A stretch of DNA of 64,000 bases from Phalacrocorax aristotelis (GCF_949628215.1 NC_134311.1:78238090-78302089); one strand, 5' to 3'; shown: positions 26,792 to 39,464, counted from the stretch's first letter. Notes: generated by a model not told the origin, from the letters alone. Translations and numbers: made by a program.

Positions 26792-27774
26792 GTAAGTGAA
26801 ATGCTTTTACCGAGAAATGTTTTATGCATTGTCTGCCAGGAGGCAGTCAAAATAAAGGCTGCTGCCTTTCTATCACCTGTCTTCTGTGAATCCCACTTAT
26901 CTCCGGCCGTGGGAGGGAGTGTCTGAAAGGATAATGTTGCATCATTGTACTCTGGATTAGAGAAAAGAATGAGAAGTTCAGCTGCTCTGGAAAGGTTTGG
27001 TCCATCACATGCAGCACCATGCTCACAAGCTGGTCTGCAAAACCTGGGCAAGACATGAGACACTCAGCAGTTATTACTAATATTATTATTAAAATTGGAA
27101 CAAATTATGGGCTCCCAGGGCTCCCTGCATTGGGAGCAGGTGACTCCTTTCCTCGGGCTCAGCCCTGAGGACCATTCCCCCCCACATCATTGCTCTCTAC
27201 CTCTATAAAGATTTTGCATGACCTGTTGCACAGGTGGTGATGGAGTTTGACGGGAAGATGGGCTGACTGGGATCGTTTGCCGGCCCTTCTCCTAGCAGGG
27301 TGTTGCATTTGGAGCTAAGCCATGCCAAGTGCTGCCGATCCTTAAAGCATCCTCAGAAATCTCACAAGAGTGTTTTTAACTCATGCCCATAGTTAGACCC
27401 TGGCACCTGTGTACTACAACAAGGCTCAGGAAAAATCAAAGCTTGGGTGAAAAGAAATCCACTTATTTAAAAATAAATAAAATAAAATATCTTTTTAAGC
27501 TAATCCCTGTTGAAAGTGTGGAACTGCAATGTTACATACGCAACAGAAATTACTGTAACATTTTATTCAGAAGAAATGTATGCTCTTAGTTATCATTTAT
27601 AAGAGATGTATTTAATAAAACCTCATATTTTGGTTATTAAAATGCTTCAGTTGGGGAAGGTGTCAGTCTGCTCTTTCATTCTGAAATTTAAAACACTAAA
27701 TTTAAATCAGGGTACACAAGGGATTTCTATGTGCAAGTACAGGTGGCTTTATTTTTTTCCCTCACTCCTGACAG
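26792..27774 (+). other. RNF165: RNF165 intron 4
   Basis: This intron is just under 1 kb, GTAAGT..GACAG, and is AT-rich in its 3' half. No feature beyond simple A/T-rich sequence was seen. Confidence 0.85.
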
Positions 27775-27879
27775 GTTGTTCACGAAATCAGAAATTACCC
27801 TTATCCTCAGCTTCAGCTACTTGCTCTTCAGGGACTGAACCCAAGCAGGCACACGTCCGCTGTGCGGGAGAGCTATGAA
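27775..27879 (+). CDS. RNF165: RNF165 exon 5
   Basis: A 105-base phase-0 exon encodes residues 190-224. It follows tgacag and ends TATGAA|GTACGT. The peptide VVHEIRNYPYPQLQLLAL followed by QGLNPSRHTSAVRESYE is nearly identical to mammalian RNF165. Because the length is a multiple of three with phase 0 at both ends, skipping it would keep the frame and remove 35 residues, so a skipped isoform would still carry the RING domain. Confidence 0.94.
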
Positions 27880-28398
27880 GTACGTATCTTGAGGACTGGA
27901 ATTATTATTAATTTTTTAAGTGCTGGGAATCTGTGCAAGCTCCGGAATAAAGTTATAAGACCGTTTTGTGTCATGGCAGTTGCATTGAGTCGTGTAGCAA
28001 TTTTAGTAATTACTGGGAGGTGAAGAGGTTGAGTGGGCTTGGTAAAAGATGGGTGGCTGGCTCTGGCTCGGGTTGACTCCAGCCCACTTCTCGTCTGTGA
28101 ACAAAATGCTTCAGTTCTATGGGGTTTTGTTTCCCAGCCTGACCAACGGAGCTCAGATCCCACCCTAATTTCTGGAATATTGGATATCCATTTCTCTGCG
28201 TTGAGCCCTTAGCTACTAGCCCAAAATCCAGGGCTCAGAGTCATCATTAAAGCATGGCTGTTTTGGGTTTGATGGACACTTCCACCATGGAAAGGTCAAA
28301 AGGGAGCCTTACTGCCCAGCAGGTGGGGGGGGGGGTGGTGGGACCTCGTGCACTGGGAGCAATGCTGATGGTGCTTTGCTGCTGTTCCTGCACCGCAG
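27880..28398 (+). other. RNF165: RNF165 intron 5
   Basis: This short intron (519 bases) runs from GTACGT to CACCGCAG. A run of eleven G at 28325-28335 lies about 63 bases before the acceptor. No other element was recognised. Confidence 0.88.
28325..28341 (+). repeat. G-rich run close upstream of RNF165 exon 6
   Basis: Eleven consecutive G bases are followed by TGGTGGG. G runs near acceptors can bind hnRNP H/F-type splicing factors, but no effect is shown here. Length polymorphism and sequencing error are likely at this site. Confidence 0.8.
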
Positions 28399-28494
28399 GA
28401 GCTGCTGCAGCTGGAGGACAGGCTGGGCAGCGTGAGCCGGGGCGCCATCCAGAACACCATCGAGAGGTTCACCTTCCCCCACAAGTACAAGAAG
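28399..28494 (+). CDS. RNF165: RNF165 exon 6: NRG/TIER-type substrate-binding region
   Basis: A 96-base phase-0 exon encodes residues 225-256. It follows caccgcag and ends AAG|GTGAGT. The peptide opens with [10 protein letters not shown], a charged helical stretch, then SRGA (237-240) and TIER (244-247), followed by FTFPHKYKK. The NRG and TIER motifs are shared by Arkadia and Ark2C and are known to mediate recognition of Ski/SnoN repressors. Here the first motif reads SRGA instead of NRGA. Like exon 5, this exon could be skipped without changing frame, which would give a ligase lacking this substrate-binding site. Confidence 0.95.
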
Positions 28495-29637
28495 GTGAGT
28501 GCTCCGAAACCGCAGCATGGCTGCCAGCCCCTCTCACTCAGCCGAGGGTTTTGGGCACAGAGCAAAGAGAAGGCAGGACTTTAGTGGGTACCGTCCCAGG
28601 TTTGGCAACCCGATGCCGTCTATATTCCCCAAAATGGGGGAGGAATGTAAAATCCAGAATTGGTGCTTTAATATCTTGTGGGGCTCCTGGGCAGAAGCGG
28701 TGGTGTAGTTCAGCTGGCTGTTTCTCACTTCTAGGCTAGGAAGCTGCGGGCCAAATTTTCAAAAGGGTCTCAACCGTCTCCCACCCAGCGGGTGCAATTT
28801 CCCCCCTGTCCGCACCTGGTAAGAAAGTGGAAACACCAAGGGGGATTTGTGCACGCAAACCCGCCCCATTCCGCACGCAAGCGGCACTGCCTACACACCC
28901 TGCCGTGAGGGCGCTGGCTTCATGGCGTGGGGGAGCTTGTCCTCCCCTTGTTTCGCAAGAGGCATCTCCTCTGTTGGAGCTGATCTCCTGCCCATAAGGA
29001 AATGGGTGCCATGTTTTGGGGTAGTGCTAAATAGAAAACGGGAGAAGTGCTTGTCTGCGTAGTAATTTCACATTGCATTGCCCAAGTTGGAAGCGAGTCA
29101 ACTCCTGCTGCACTTAGCTTGACTGCATCTCCAGCAGATCCAGACAAATTATATTAATAGGAATGGATGTTGGTGGGAAAGAGAAACGGGAAGAGCTGAC
29201 AGGCACTGGCCCATGGCACAGTGTGGTGCTGGGCTGGTGGAAAAGCTGGCATGGCGCACAGTGGTTGCCCTTCCTGGCAGTGGTGGCCCCACATGCTTTG
29301 GGGTCTCCAGAAGCCTCCAGCAAAGGAGACTATGGGGTCATCCCCACTGCAAGGAGAAGGTTGTAGGGGGCTGTGTTAGGGCAGCAGAGGACAGGCTGCT
29401 CCCAGGGGCACTACTACCAACACCACTGCCACCGGCCCCAGGAGGAGACACGGTGACCAGCAGCATGTTGGTGGCATCATCCTCTCACCAGCTGTTTTAG
29501 CTGGGCTGGTTTCCCCAAGAAGGACGGTCTGGCTGATAGATGAAACTGATATTATGTGCCTTCCTGCAACTACCCAGGCTTGGGAGAGTGTTAGAAAGTC
29601 AACTCATAACCAAATTACGTCCTTAACCTTGCTGCAG
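28495..29637 (+). other. RNF165: RNF165 intron 6
   Basis: This intron of about 1.14 kb runs from GTGAGT to TGCTGCAG. The reading frame of exon 7 stays open for about 84 bases upstream of the acceptor, but nothing supports that extension as coding. No repeat was recognised. Confidence 0.86.
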
Positions 29638-29744
29638 AGAAGACCACAGGAGGGCAAATCTGAACAAGAGGATGGAGAGGAGTCAGACACTGATGAGAAA
29701 TGCACAATCTGTCTGTCCATGCTTGAAGATGGAGAAGATGTCAG
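29638..29744 (+). CDS. RNF165: RNF165 exon 7: first half of RING-H2 domain
   Basis: The exon encodes residues 257-291 plus a split arginine. It follows cttgctgcag and ends GTCAG|GTAAGA. An acidic stretch (EDGEESDTDEK) precedes the first two zinc ligands, Cys278 and Cys281, in CTICLSMLEDGEDV. The acidic linker and the CTIC start are typical of Arkadia-family ligases, in which the RING recruits the E2-ubiquitin conjugate and a second ubiquitin docks on the RING to raise activity. A 262-codon frame overlapping this exon in another phase (29672-30460) is not supported. Confidence 0.96.
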
Positions 29745-30985
<1,241 letters not shown>

Positions 30986-31101
30986 AAGGACTGGCTGGAC
31001 ACACCATTTTCCTTACCAGGTCATATGGCCATAAACCCTTGCAGCAAAATTTCGCCTTCTGAGCCATTTGATTGAGAAGAAAAGTCTGCAGGCATGTTAG
31101 T

Positions 31102-31126
31102 GAGGAGGAGGAGGAGGAGGAGGAGG
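31102..31126 (+). repeat. GAG trinucleotide repeat
   Basis: About eight GAG units lie 117 bases after the RNF165 stop codon, followed by GGTGGTGG. The run is in the untranslated region, so length changes would not affect the protein. Confidence 0.85.
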
Positions 31127-31300
31127 TGGTGGTAAAATATGTAGTGATAGGGGATATTGCACATATGCAGGATATGGGCCCGGTGAAAGGGAGCTGGCAT
31201 TCCCAGAGCTCAGAGACCCCGTGCTGCAGAAGATTTAGTGTTGAACATGAAGGAACTAGTTGTGGTAGTCTGGCCTGTCAATCCTGCATTTCATGAGGAT

Positions 31301-31308
31301 TGTATATA
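31301..31308 (+). promoter_or_regulatory. Pumilio-type site UGUAUAUA in 3'UTR
   Basis: TGTATATA fits the UGUANAUA consensus for PUM1/PUM2 binding. It lies about 315 bases after the RNF165 stop, a position included in any likely polyadenylation form. Confidence 0.45.
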
Positions 31309-32420
31309 TACCTCTCGAATACGTAGAAACATGTTAGGGGTCCTTTAGCTATTTCTATGGATGGCAGCTGGAGCATGTTAGCTTAAGAAATGTTGTGTTT
31401 GATGCCCTACTCATCTTGTGGTGGACATGTTGCTGTTACCTAATTTGCACCAAATATTTTTTCATAGATTCCTTATTTTGGTGCCTGATTAATACATTGC
31501 AGAGGGGGAATGAAGAAGTCAAGCTTTCCCACCCTTAGGGGGGAAGAGGCGAAAAAGCAAAATCCTGTTTACGGTCAGAAGGGTTGCGCTCTTTGCCTCA
31601 GCCATGTGTGCTTCCTTTCCTTGCATTTACAGTGTGTTGCAAATTTAAAGAAGCTTATAAAAATAAAAATTGGGGATGAAATGAATGAAGCAATAAGGAG
31701 AAGCTTCGTTCCTGCTTATCTGCTGGTGCTGGACGCTTTCTGTCAGGGCACAGTATTGGAGTAGATGCTGTTTCTTTGCTTTCTGTATCTTAACGAAGTA
31801 GCTTGGCATATTGAAATCCAAGGAAGAGCTGTCTTCATCATTGCCATTGTCCATGATGCTTTCTCCCGCGAGCTGTGAGGCTGGCTGGCTTCAGCAGCCA
31901 GCACCGGTGCAAAACGATGGTTACTGGAGTCAGCTGTGCTTTGGGGTATAAAAATGATGGAGGAGTGCGGAGACATGTATGCTGCTGACTCCTCTCCCAT
32001 GCAAAAGCACCTCGGATAAGTAGGATGGGAGAAAACTCAGTGCTCACAAGGTATTGGTGAAGCCGTAAGCATTTCGGTGTGGGAGGGGATGGCAGGTTGG
32101 AACTGGGGTTTGCTGCTTTCTGGAGGGGCTGGGTTGTAGCCCTTCCTCAAAGCACGTGCTCCTGCACCAGCGTGTGTTTGTATACATGTTTTAGGCCTTA
32201 TCCTTATGGAGAAGTGAGTGGTTGTTCAAATTAAACCTAATTGCATTAATGCTCAAAACAGAATTAGGACGTAGTCCCTGAAAGAGCTGAACTGTTGCGA
32301 TCCAAGCTCCTGCTGAAATAAAGACCTCAGCCCACCAACCATAGGGTCAAAAAACCCTCCAGAGAACTGGCGTTCACAACCAAAAAGCTTTTTGTTCTTT
32401 TCTTTTTAAATAACTTTTTC

Positions 32421-32440
32421 TTTTTTTTTTTTTTTTTTTT
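32421..32440 (+). repeat. T20 homopolymer
   Basis: Twenty consecutive T follow a T-rich lead-in within the RNF165 3'UTR. No transposable element is recognisable next to it. Confidence 0.85.
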
Positions 32441-32654
32441 GCATACTAGCAGAGCAAAAGAAAGATGCCAAGGATCAAGGGGAATTAGTCAGGAGCATTA
32501 TATATTGAAAATGTTGATGTCGTGGGGATGATTTCTGGCTCCCCTGAGCATCTGTTTCGCTGGATCCAAGTGATGCTTTCCAAGTAGAAACGTTCATAAA
32601 TTACCATTGGAGAGATTATGGGATTCCCATGAGCTGTAATTGGAAAATACCAAC

Positions 32655-32712
32655 CTCAAGGGCACTCTGAGGTTTTTTCCCAACCTGAGGTTTTCCCAAC
32701 CTAAGGTTTTTT
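32655..32712 (+). repeat. Short tandem repeat, GAGGTTTTCCCAACCT-like unit
   Basis: Three imperfect copies of a 16-20 base unit appear in a row, differing in T-run length and one or two substitutions. It lies in the RNF165 3'UTR just before the CR1 insertion. Confidence 0.7.
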
Positions 32713-32837
32713 CTGAACTGGAGAAGGGAGGAGAAGAAGGGAGGCCTTCAGGGTGCAAGGATGGAAGAGCCCCTCTCTTGCTGTGCCCAGGCAGGTAGGA
32801 GGGAGTGGAGGGGGACACATGGTGGCATGTATGGAAG

Positions 32838-33050
32838 ATATGAAGAAGAAATTTTTTATGCTAAGTGTGATGAAACCCTGTCCCAGGTTGCCCCGAGAGG
32901 TGGTCAATACCCCATCCCTGGACACACCCAAGGCCAGGCTGGACGGGGCTCTGAGCAACCTGACTGAGTTGAAGATGTCCCTGCTCACTGCAGGGGGTTG
33001 GACTGGGTGGCCTCGAAAGGCCCTTCCAACCCAAACCATTCTGTGATTCA
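32838..33050 (+). mobile_element. CR1 LINE 3' fragment inside RNF165 3'UTR
   Basis: The sequence follows the CR1 3' region: 'gaagaaattttttatg', 'ggttgccccgagaggtggtc', 'ttgaagatgtccctgctcac', 'gggttggactgggtggcctc' and 'ccaacccaaaccattctgtg'. The orientation is the same as RNF165, so if the 3'UTR extends this far the element is transcribed in sense. It is 5'-truncated and has no working gene. Confidence 0.9.
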
Positions 33051-33729
33051 ATTATATATTTGCCACCCACCTCAGGTGATGGCTTCTTAGGGGATACGGT
33101 GGTCCCAGCCCTGACCGAAGGGCTGCGGACTCCTTGGGTCAAGGAATGGTCCATCAGTACTTCTGGGGCTTGCTCCAGCAGCAGCAGATTGAAGCAGCAT
33201 TAAAAATAGTACTAATATTACTAATAATATGGATAAGCAAAGCAAGGCTTTGCTGGTAAAATACACTGTAAGCCGGTCTGGTCTGTTGAGGCGTGAGCTG
33301 GGGGAAAAGCAGGGGAGGAATGGGGCAACTGGGACCCTGGCTGGGTTGGGAGGGAAGGAGGAGCGCTTCCGAACCTTGCATTTTCTTAAAGCCTATGCGA
33401 AAGTATTACTATTTGCCTAATGAACAAGCACAGTTTTTAAAAAAAACAAAACAAAAAAAACCTTGGTGAAGAAAAGCACCAAACTCCCGTGGTCTCGTGT
33501 GAGTGACTGATCCCGAGGTGCGTGCGAATTTACAGCGTCTGGAGTTGCATCGGTGTGTCAGGTTCCTTTGCGTTTAAATAATTTGTACGAGTAGGTTGCG
33601 ATAATAGGGTGAGTCTAAAAACAAAATGAAACAAACAACAAAAAATCTCTAGAAACAAAATATTGATAGTTTACAGGGTTTTGTGAGTTTAAATGCCTTA
33701 TATTTAACAATCATAATTTATGACTAACT

Positions 33730-33737
33730 TGTAGATA
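33730..33737 (+). promoter_or_regulatory. Pumilio-type site UGUAGAUA
   Basis: TGTAGATA matches UGUANAUA. It lies in the AU-rich distal part of the inferred RNF165 3'UTR, about 60 bases before an AU-rich element. Confidence 0.4.
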
Positions 33738-33791
33738 TGGTGGGTTCTTATTTAATTATTTTTATAGTTGTTTTTTGCATTTTTAATTATA

Positions 33792-33804
33792 ATTTATTTA
33801 TTTA
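33792..33804 (+). promoter_or_regulatory. AU-rich element, overlapping AUUUA motifs
   Basis: TTATTTATT with a second overlapping ATTTA meets the UUAUUUAWW nonamer rule used for AU-rich mRNA stability elements. The surroundings are extremely A/T-rich, so chance occurrence is possible. Confidence 0.4.
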
Positions 33805-33940
33805 GAAATTAATACTAATTTTTTTTATTACTCCTATTACCTCATTTTTGCATTGTTTCTGGGAATGGAATGCTTTGCATGCATCGGTACTTTAAAATGA
33901 AAATTAAACATGGGATGTGGGGGGTAATGCTTATCTTGTC

Positions 33941-33955
33941 AAAAAAAAAAAAAAA
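33941..33955 (+). repeat. A15 homopolymer
   Basis: Fifteen A are followed by GAGAAAAAAA in the distal inferred RNF165 3'UTR. It could prime oligo-dT internally and mimic a 3' end in cDNA data. Confidence 0.85.
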
Positions 33956-35064
33956 GAGAAAAAAATCAGGGTGTGTGATTACAAACTGTATTACTGTGGT
34001 GCTGTTACCTTGGATACATTCCATAAAAATGCAAACCTTTGATTCTGTATGCTGTGACATAGTGGAAAACTGCAATATAGTGACTGTGTTTAGCACATAT
34101 ATATGAATATTATTTGCACTCATAATCAAACTCTGGTGATCCTTTCACTTGTGTCCTTGCACATTGAAGGTGACTGACAGCGCTCTGCAAAACCAAAATG
34201 TTTTGGTCGATTCCTGCTACCACCCTGTCCCTGATGCTGCTGGTGATGCTACCGCTCCTGCTGCATGTGTTACCCTGCAGTAACACCTGGCGGGCCCCTG
34301 CTACAAGGCTGTGCTTGGGGCAATGCATGTGTTTAGTGCACGACTCTGCTAATTGCTTCAAAAACCGAGGAAGGAAGCCCAGGCATGGCGGCTCTGTTCA
34401 ATTTTTGATGCCTATCAGTGCTCAGTCTGGTTCTTCTCACCCTCTGTGCATGCACCCAGTTGGGCGCTGCAGGGAGGATGAAGGAGGCGATTGAGCCTGA
34501 GGTTGGAGGCAACAAAACTGAGGGATTCATTGCAGTTTTTAAGGGTTGACCCCTGGTCTAGCTGAGAGGGGCTGGGATGGATGTGGGAGAGATTCAGCAT
34601 CCCTTTGTAACGCCTGACCATGAGCATTTGCTATAACCTAGCTGTGAAACATGCATGGAGCAGAAGCCCTCAGCACTGGTCTTCTTGATCAGTTGGTTTC
34701 ATCCCACCTGTTAAAGGGGCAACCTCAGCTTGGAGCTTTTTAATCTACTGGAGGTCTGTGACCTGCACCAGAGCCTTCCTGTCCCCAGGGAAGGGGTCAG
34801 CCCCAAGCTGACATTCCGCTCCTGCAGCGGTGGCCAAGCATCCCCATCCCCAGCCATGGCCAGGCTGCTCTTACAGCGCACTGCCCTTTCCCAAAAGGCT
34901 CCTGAATATCAAGTGCTCGAGCCTTGCAAGAAGGCTAGAGCACCTTTGCTTTGACAATATTTTAAGCTTTAAGCCATAACTACTCTTGGTCAGCGCAGAT
35001 ACTTGGCCATGTATGGGCAGAAGTGGGGTTTGATGCATGTGCTCAGCTAGCAGCCGTACCCCCT

Positions 35065-35084
35065 CCCCCCCCCCCCCCCCCCCC
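35065..35084 (+). repeat. C20 homopolymer
   Basis: Twenty consecutive C follow CCCCCT within the inferred 3'UTR of RNF165. The length is probably unreliable in short-read assemblies. Confidence 0.85.
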
Positions 35085-35524
35085 AAAAGGCTTTGGAAGC
35101 AATTCTCTTTTGGGTTAGAAAGACACAAAATGACTGTACCTTAATATTTTTCTCTCTGTCCCTTCAGAGTGCTGCTCTGCTTTGTTGACTTTGCCTTATC
35201 CTGGGTTTAAAACCTGTCTGCGGTTTTTTCCTTGCTGCTCTGTAACACTCCTCCCCTGTAGCCTGGAGCTGCGGGTCTGAGCCGTGTGGGGATAGAGGGT
35301 TGGTTGTTCCACCCCGCAAACACACTGTAAAAGGGATAAGTAAAACAAGGAGCAAGCAAACAAAAATCCTCTCCTTTAATGGCCGGGGCTGGTTAAAGGA
35401 TCACCCACATTTTTGTACTCCTACTGCTGTTCTGTTGTGCTGTGCAACATTTTGCTACATAGACTATTTTATAGAAGAAAGCTAGAAAAATATTTATTAT
35501 TAATATTAAAGCAATAGTGCATTG

Positions 35525-35608
35525 AATAAATAAAAAGACATTAGAAATTGTGTAAAAGCTTAGATTCACTTTTGGTGGATTTTTTGTACTTTATTTATAA
35601 CTAATAAA
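35525..35608 (+). terminator. RNF165: RNF165 polyadenylation signal cluster
   Basis: Three AATAAA hexamers are present: overlapping copies at 35525-35534 and another at 35603-35608, in a strongly A/T-rich stretch. Cleavage about 15-25 bases after the last would place the 3' end near 35.63 kb. Sequence downstream loses the AT-rich character. The assignment rests on the signal only. Confidence 0.5.
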
Positions 35609-35630
35609 ACAAACTGCATTGCTAACTATA

Positions 35631-38600
35631 AACCTGTGCCACACAAAAGTCACCTGGCAGCGCGATCACTTGGTCTTTACTGCTCGTTTCTTCTTTCTTT
35701 GGGTCAGAGTCAATTCTTCTATCATTGCTTATGCCTTTGGACTTTGATGTGCTAAAGAGATGCTGCTGGGGTATAAAATACTCTGCCCAGCTGGTTTGCA
35801 GAGGCTGTTGGTGCTTGAGCTCCATGGTGGAGGCAAGCTGAGGCTCTCCACACCAGGCACACCACCGTGCATGATGTCCTGTGGCACCAGTTTTGTGATT
35901 AGGTACCAAAATACATTTCTAGAACCAGGATGAAGATATCCTGTTAAAGAGAGATTTCTCCTCTAAACACATCCCAAGGGGCCTGTACGATATCTCTAGC
36001 GAGTCCTGCAGAGATGCCGATAGGTCCTCCATCCTCCAGGTGGAGAAACATCTCCCTCCCTGTGGGTCTCCTGTTTAAAACCTAAGGAAAGAGAAACGTA
36101 ATGGGAAAAGAAAAAAATCCTCCAAACTAGTACAGATATATTTGAGGGTATTTTCAATGCTTTTGCTCCCCATTGGAGAATCCAATGGGCCATACGTGTA
36201 ACTTTGCATCCTGCACAGCTCTTTTCATAGGTCCTCTTCCACTTTTATTTTCTCCCCACAATGAACGGTGCCAATCTCTCCTCCTATCTACTCTTAATTT
36301 AGCTGTTCCTCCTCATGCATTTCATGTAGAAAGGCTGAGCCAGTCCCCAGCTTTGACTATGTGATTAGACTAAATAAGCCTTGGAGACAGGCGGCTGCTG
36401 ATCATAGATATTTGGTTCCTGTAGACGAAGGGAATTGCTGGCTCCTCCTGCACCCAGCAAAGGCTGCGTAAGGGATGCACCATATTTAGGCAATATGAAG
36501 CTCCTACTATAGGAAGCTTTTATGAATTCAGAAAACAGGTTAAAAATGATCTGTTTGTCTAGCTGGGGAAAATCTCAGTTGCTCGCTGAGATCTTGCTGA
36601 TGTCCTTCGAAAGGGTAATGGCTCTGAGCGAGTTGCCTGAGATGGCAATCGGTTTTGCTTCAAAGCTGCCACAGCAAACATACGGCCGCGATCTGATAAC
36701 AGCCCTGCTGAGCGCCGTGAGCAGTAACCCGTGGCTGCGCTGGGGAGGGAGAGGGGTTGTGCCCGTTAAGGTGTAATGCACAGGCCAAGATGCAACATCT
36801 TTATTCACTGTGAACATCTGCTCTCGCAGCAGCTGCCTGGGGTTGGGAAGTTTACCCTTTCTTTGTGTTTTGTAGTATCTGAATCCTCAGCTGGCCCACA
36901 GGTTGTAGCTCAGCGCTGTACAACCCATCAGGAAATACCAACCTTTTCAAATTTTATTTTTTTTTTTAAATGAGGCTTTTTGCTATGTCAAAATGGGCTT
37001 TGACACATGGCAATGGGGCCTGGGATGTTGTAAGAAAATACTTCACAGACCTCAGTTGTTCTGCCTTCATGCACGTAAGGTTGGCGTAGGTACATGATGC
37101 TATTAAAAAAGTTTCACAACAATTTCATAGAGATTTTCAAATAAATCTCTGTGTCCTGCAGCAAGATACAATCAGTCCCTCTCAGCATACAACACCACAA
37201 AGGACTTCTTGGTTGTACTTCTTTTTTCACCGGCAGCACCCAAGTGCTTTCATAAACACAGCACTTTACTGGACCCCTGAAATTATGGGGACCACAAAGG
37301 CAATGAGATAACCTGGTTTTGAAGACTCCTGCTGGGTGTCACCACACTTGTCCTTTGCTCTTCCTTCTCACCTACATCAGTGGTTTTGGCTGAAGGCCTG
37401 TGCACTAAAACCACACCAATTAAGAAACAAAGAGGAAAAAAGAAAAGGTGGAGAGTGGCAGGGGATGCAAGAGCTGTGCATCTGCCCAACACGCTCAGGG
37501 AGCTCTGCCCCAGCAGGCAGAAATTGCCTGAGCCCTGAAAAAGATGTAGCCCTAGGACAATTTTGGATTTTCTCCTCCTCAGCTCTCTGGCCAAGAACTT
37601 GTTGGTTTTAGCAGCTTAATGAAAATCCAGCCCTTGGAAAAACTCCACTCTTGCCTTATTACTTTTGTAGCATTAGTTGTTGTAGCAACAGCACAGCTCC
37701 CCAGGGCCAGGGTGGAGTTGAGTTTTGCACAAACATGGGACATTTCTGAAGTCTTTAGAAGAAAAAAGCAGAGGTTTTTCATGCTTTGCTAAGGTTGCCT
37801 GCCTGGGAGACAGTGAGGTTGCTGACCCCCTGTCAGCAAACTCCCCCCTCGTCCCTTTTTAGGGCAGCATTAGCTAGAGGTCAGCACAGCTTTTGTGTTG
37901 AACATGCCTGTCCAGGGAGGGCAGGAGGTTTAGACAGCAACCTAGGCGTCTGCAATCCCATCTTTCACCTACGCAGTGATTTGGTGACCCTGAAGGTGTT
38001 CACTCCTGCTTCAACAGGACCTCCATCCATGGCTGTAGCTACTTGCTACAAGTGAGAACTCCCAGATGTGAGCACATCTCATCTGCAAGATAAGGATTTC
38101 TCTTTCCTCCTTGCCCCTTGCAGGGATGGTGTGGGGATCAGGAGCTGCCTCACTGCTCCCAGGGGCTGGAAGCGTGGAGCAGTACAGCTCCCATGTGCAT
38201 CATGGTGAGTTTGCTCAGGGGCTGGCAGGGTTTAAACTGCTGTGATGCAGCGGTGCTGCAAAACCAGCTTCTCTGGCATCTCCGCACCAAGTGGGTGCTG
38301 ACTGCAGCCAACTGGAAATGCTGGGGCTACACCATTTTAATGGGAAAGACTCCTATTTCACTGCAGCAGGTGTTTGTCTAAAAATGGGACAAATCTATTG
38401 CAGGGAGGCTTTTTTCATAGCCCTGGTAGGCTGGGGTGGGAAGGAGAGCAGAGAGATCAAAAGACTGACCCTTTTTTAGTTTCAAAACACCCACTGGGGA
38501 ACTGCTGCTTTGCAACGACACTCCACAAGCACAGCAAAAGCAAATGCTCCACTCTGCTCGTGGGACCCCCACTAGCTGCCTGGGGAGCCCGAGCCCCATC

Positions 38601-39464
38601 CCAGCAGGGTCCCAGGAATGCAACATGCCTGCTGACCCCAGCACCCGCTTTCAGCCCTCCTGAGGTCTGTTTTGCTCCTCTTGTGAGCTTCCTGGAGAGG
38701 CAGATGGGGCTCCAGAAGTAAAGGTTTGTAAACAGTTTTTCTTGTTGATACCTGTAGAGATGTGAGTAGCTGAGAATAGCTCGTCTACAGGAGCACTGGC
38801 CCTTACTGTGGCCAGGAAATCCCTCTCCACCACAGAAAAAAATCAAAACAGCAATCCTTATTCAAAGAAAAAAATTAAAGTGAATGGCAGCTGCTCTGAA
38901 ACAGAGTTGGTATTCAGGCCATATAGGGTAAGATTATGATAAGACGGATTTGAATATAATTAGCACAGCTTCCTTGCAGTGGAACTGATTATCTGGTAGG
39001 TCTTTTGCTCCAGCTGCCATAACGGTAGATCTCAGCTCTGGGCAGACCCAGAGGAATTCAGCCCAGGAGCTGCATCTGGCTTTGGAGGGAAAGCCCTCCA
39101 AAGGAAGGTGGAAAATGCCACCCTTGAGACCTGGGTGGGTGGATAATGGGTCTTTCCCAGCCTCCCTGCAGAAAGCCCCGCTGTGGCTACCGTTTTTGAT
39201 GTGGTGCCTTCTGGAGGTGTGTGTGTATATGGACATGCAGTGTTCAGAGTTGCCAGAAGCAAGAAAACCTGGGATCTCCAAGTTTCATTTTCTTGAATAT
39301 AATGTCTCAATTCTCTTATCCTCTTTACTCATCTAAAAGGGGAGCCCATCAGTGGTGGAGGTCAGCAGGCTTTCCCCGCCCTGGCAGAGCAAAGCACTGA
39401 AAGGAGAAGATTGTATCTGAGCTGTTGAAGGACAGGTTGTAGCTCTGCTAGTTGTGGCTTTTAA
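35631..39464. other. Convergent intergenic region between RNF165 and LOXHD1
   Basis: About 3.8 kb lies between the inferred 3' ends. I found no recognisable coding sequence, RNA gene or CR1 copy. It includes a T/A-rich patch near 36955-36970 and otherwise unremarkable mixed sequence. If the real 3' ends extend further, part of this would be untranslated region. Confidence 0.55.

Larger units (their letters stand above)
30986..35630 (+). other. RNF165: RNF165 3' untranslated region (extent inferred)
   Basis: No coding exon follows the stop. The sequence becomes very AT-rich toward 33.5-35.6 kb and ends in a cluster of AATAAA signals. It holds a GAG repeat, a CR1 tail, T20, A15 and C20 runs, two UGUANAUA sites and an AUUUA cluster. 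A 3'UTR of several kilobases fits what I recall for this gene in mammals, but the end is chosen from the polyadenylation signals only. Shorter forms are possible. Confidence 0.6.
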
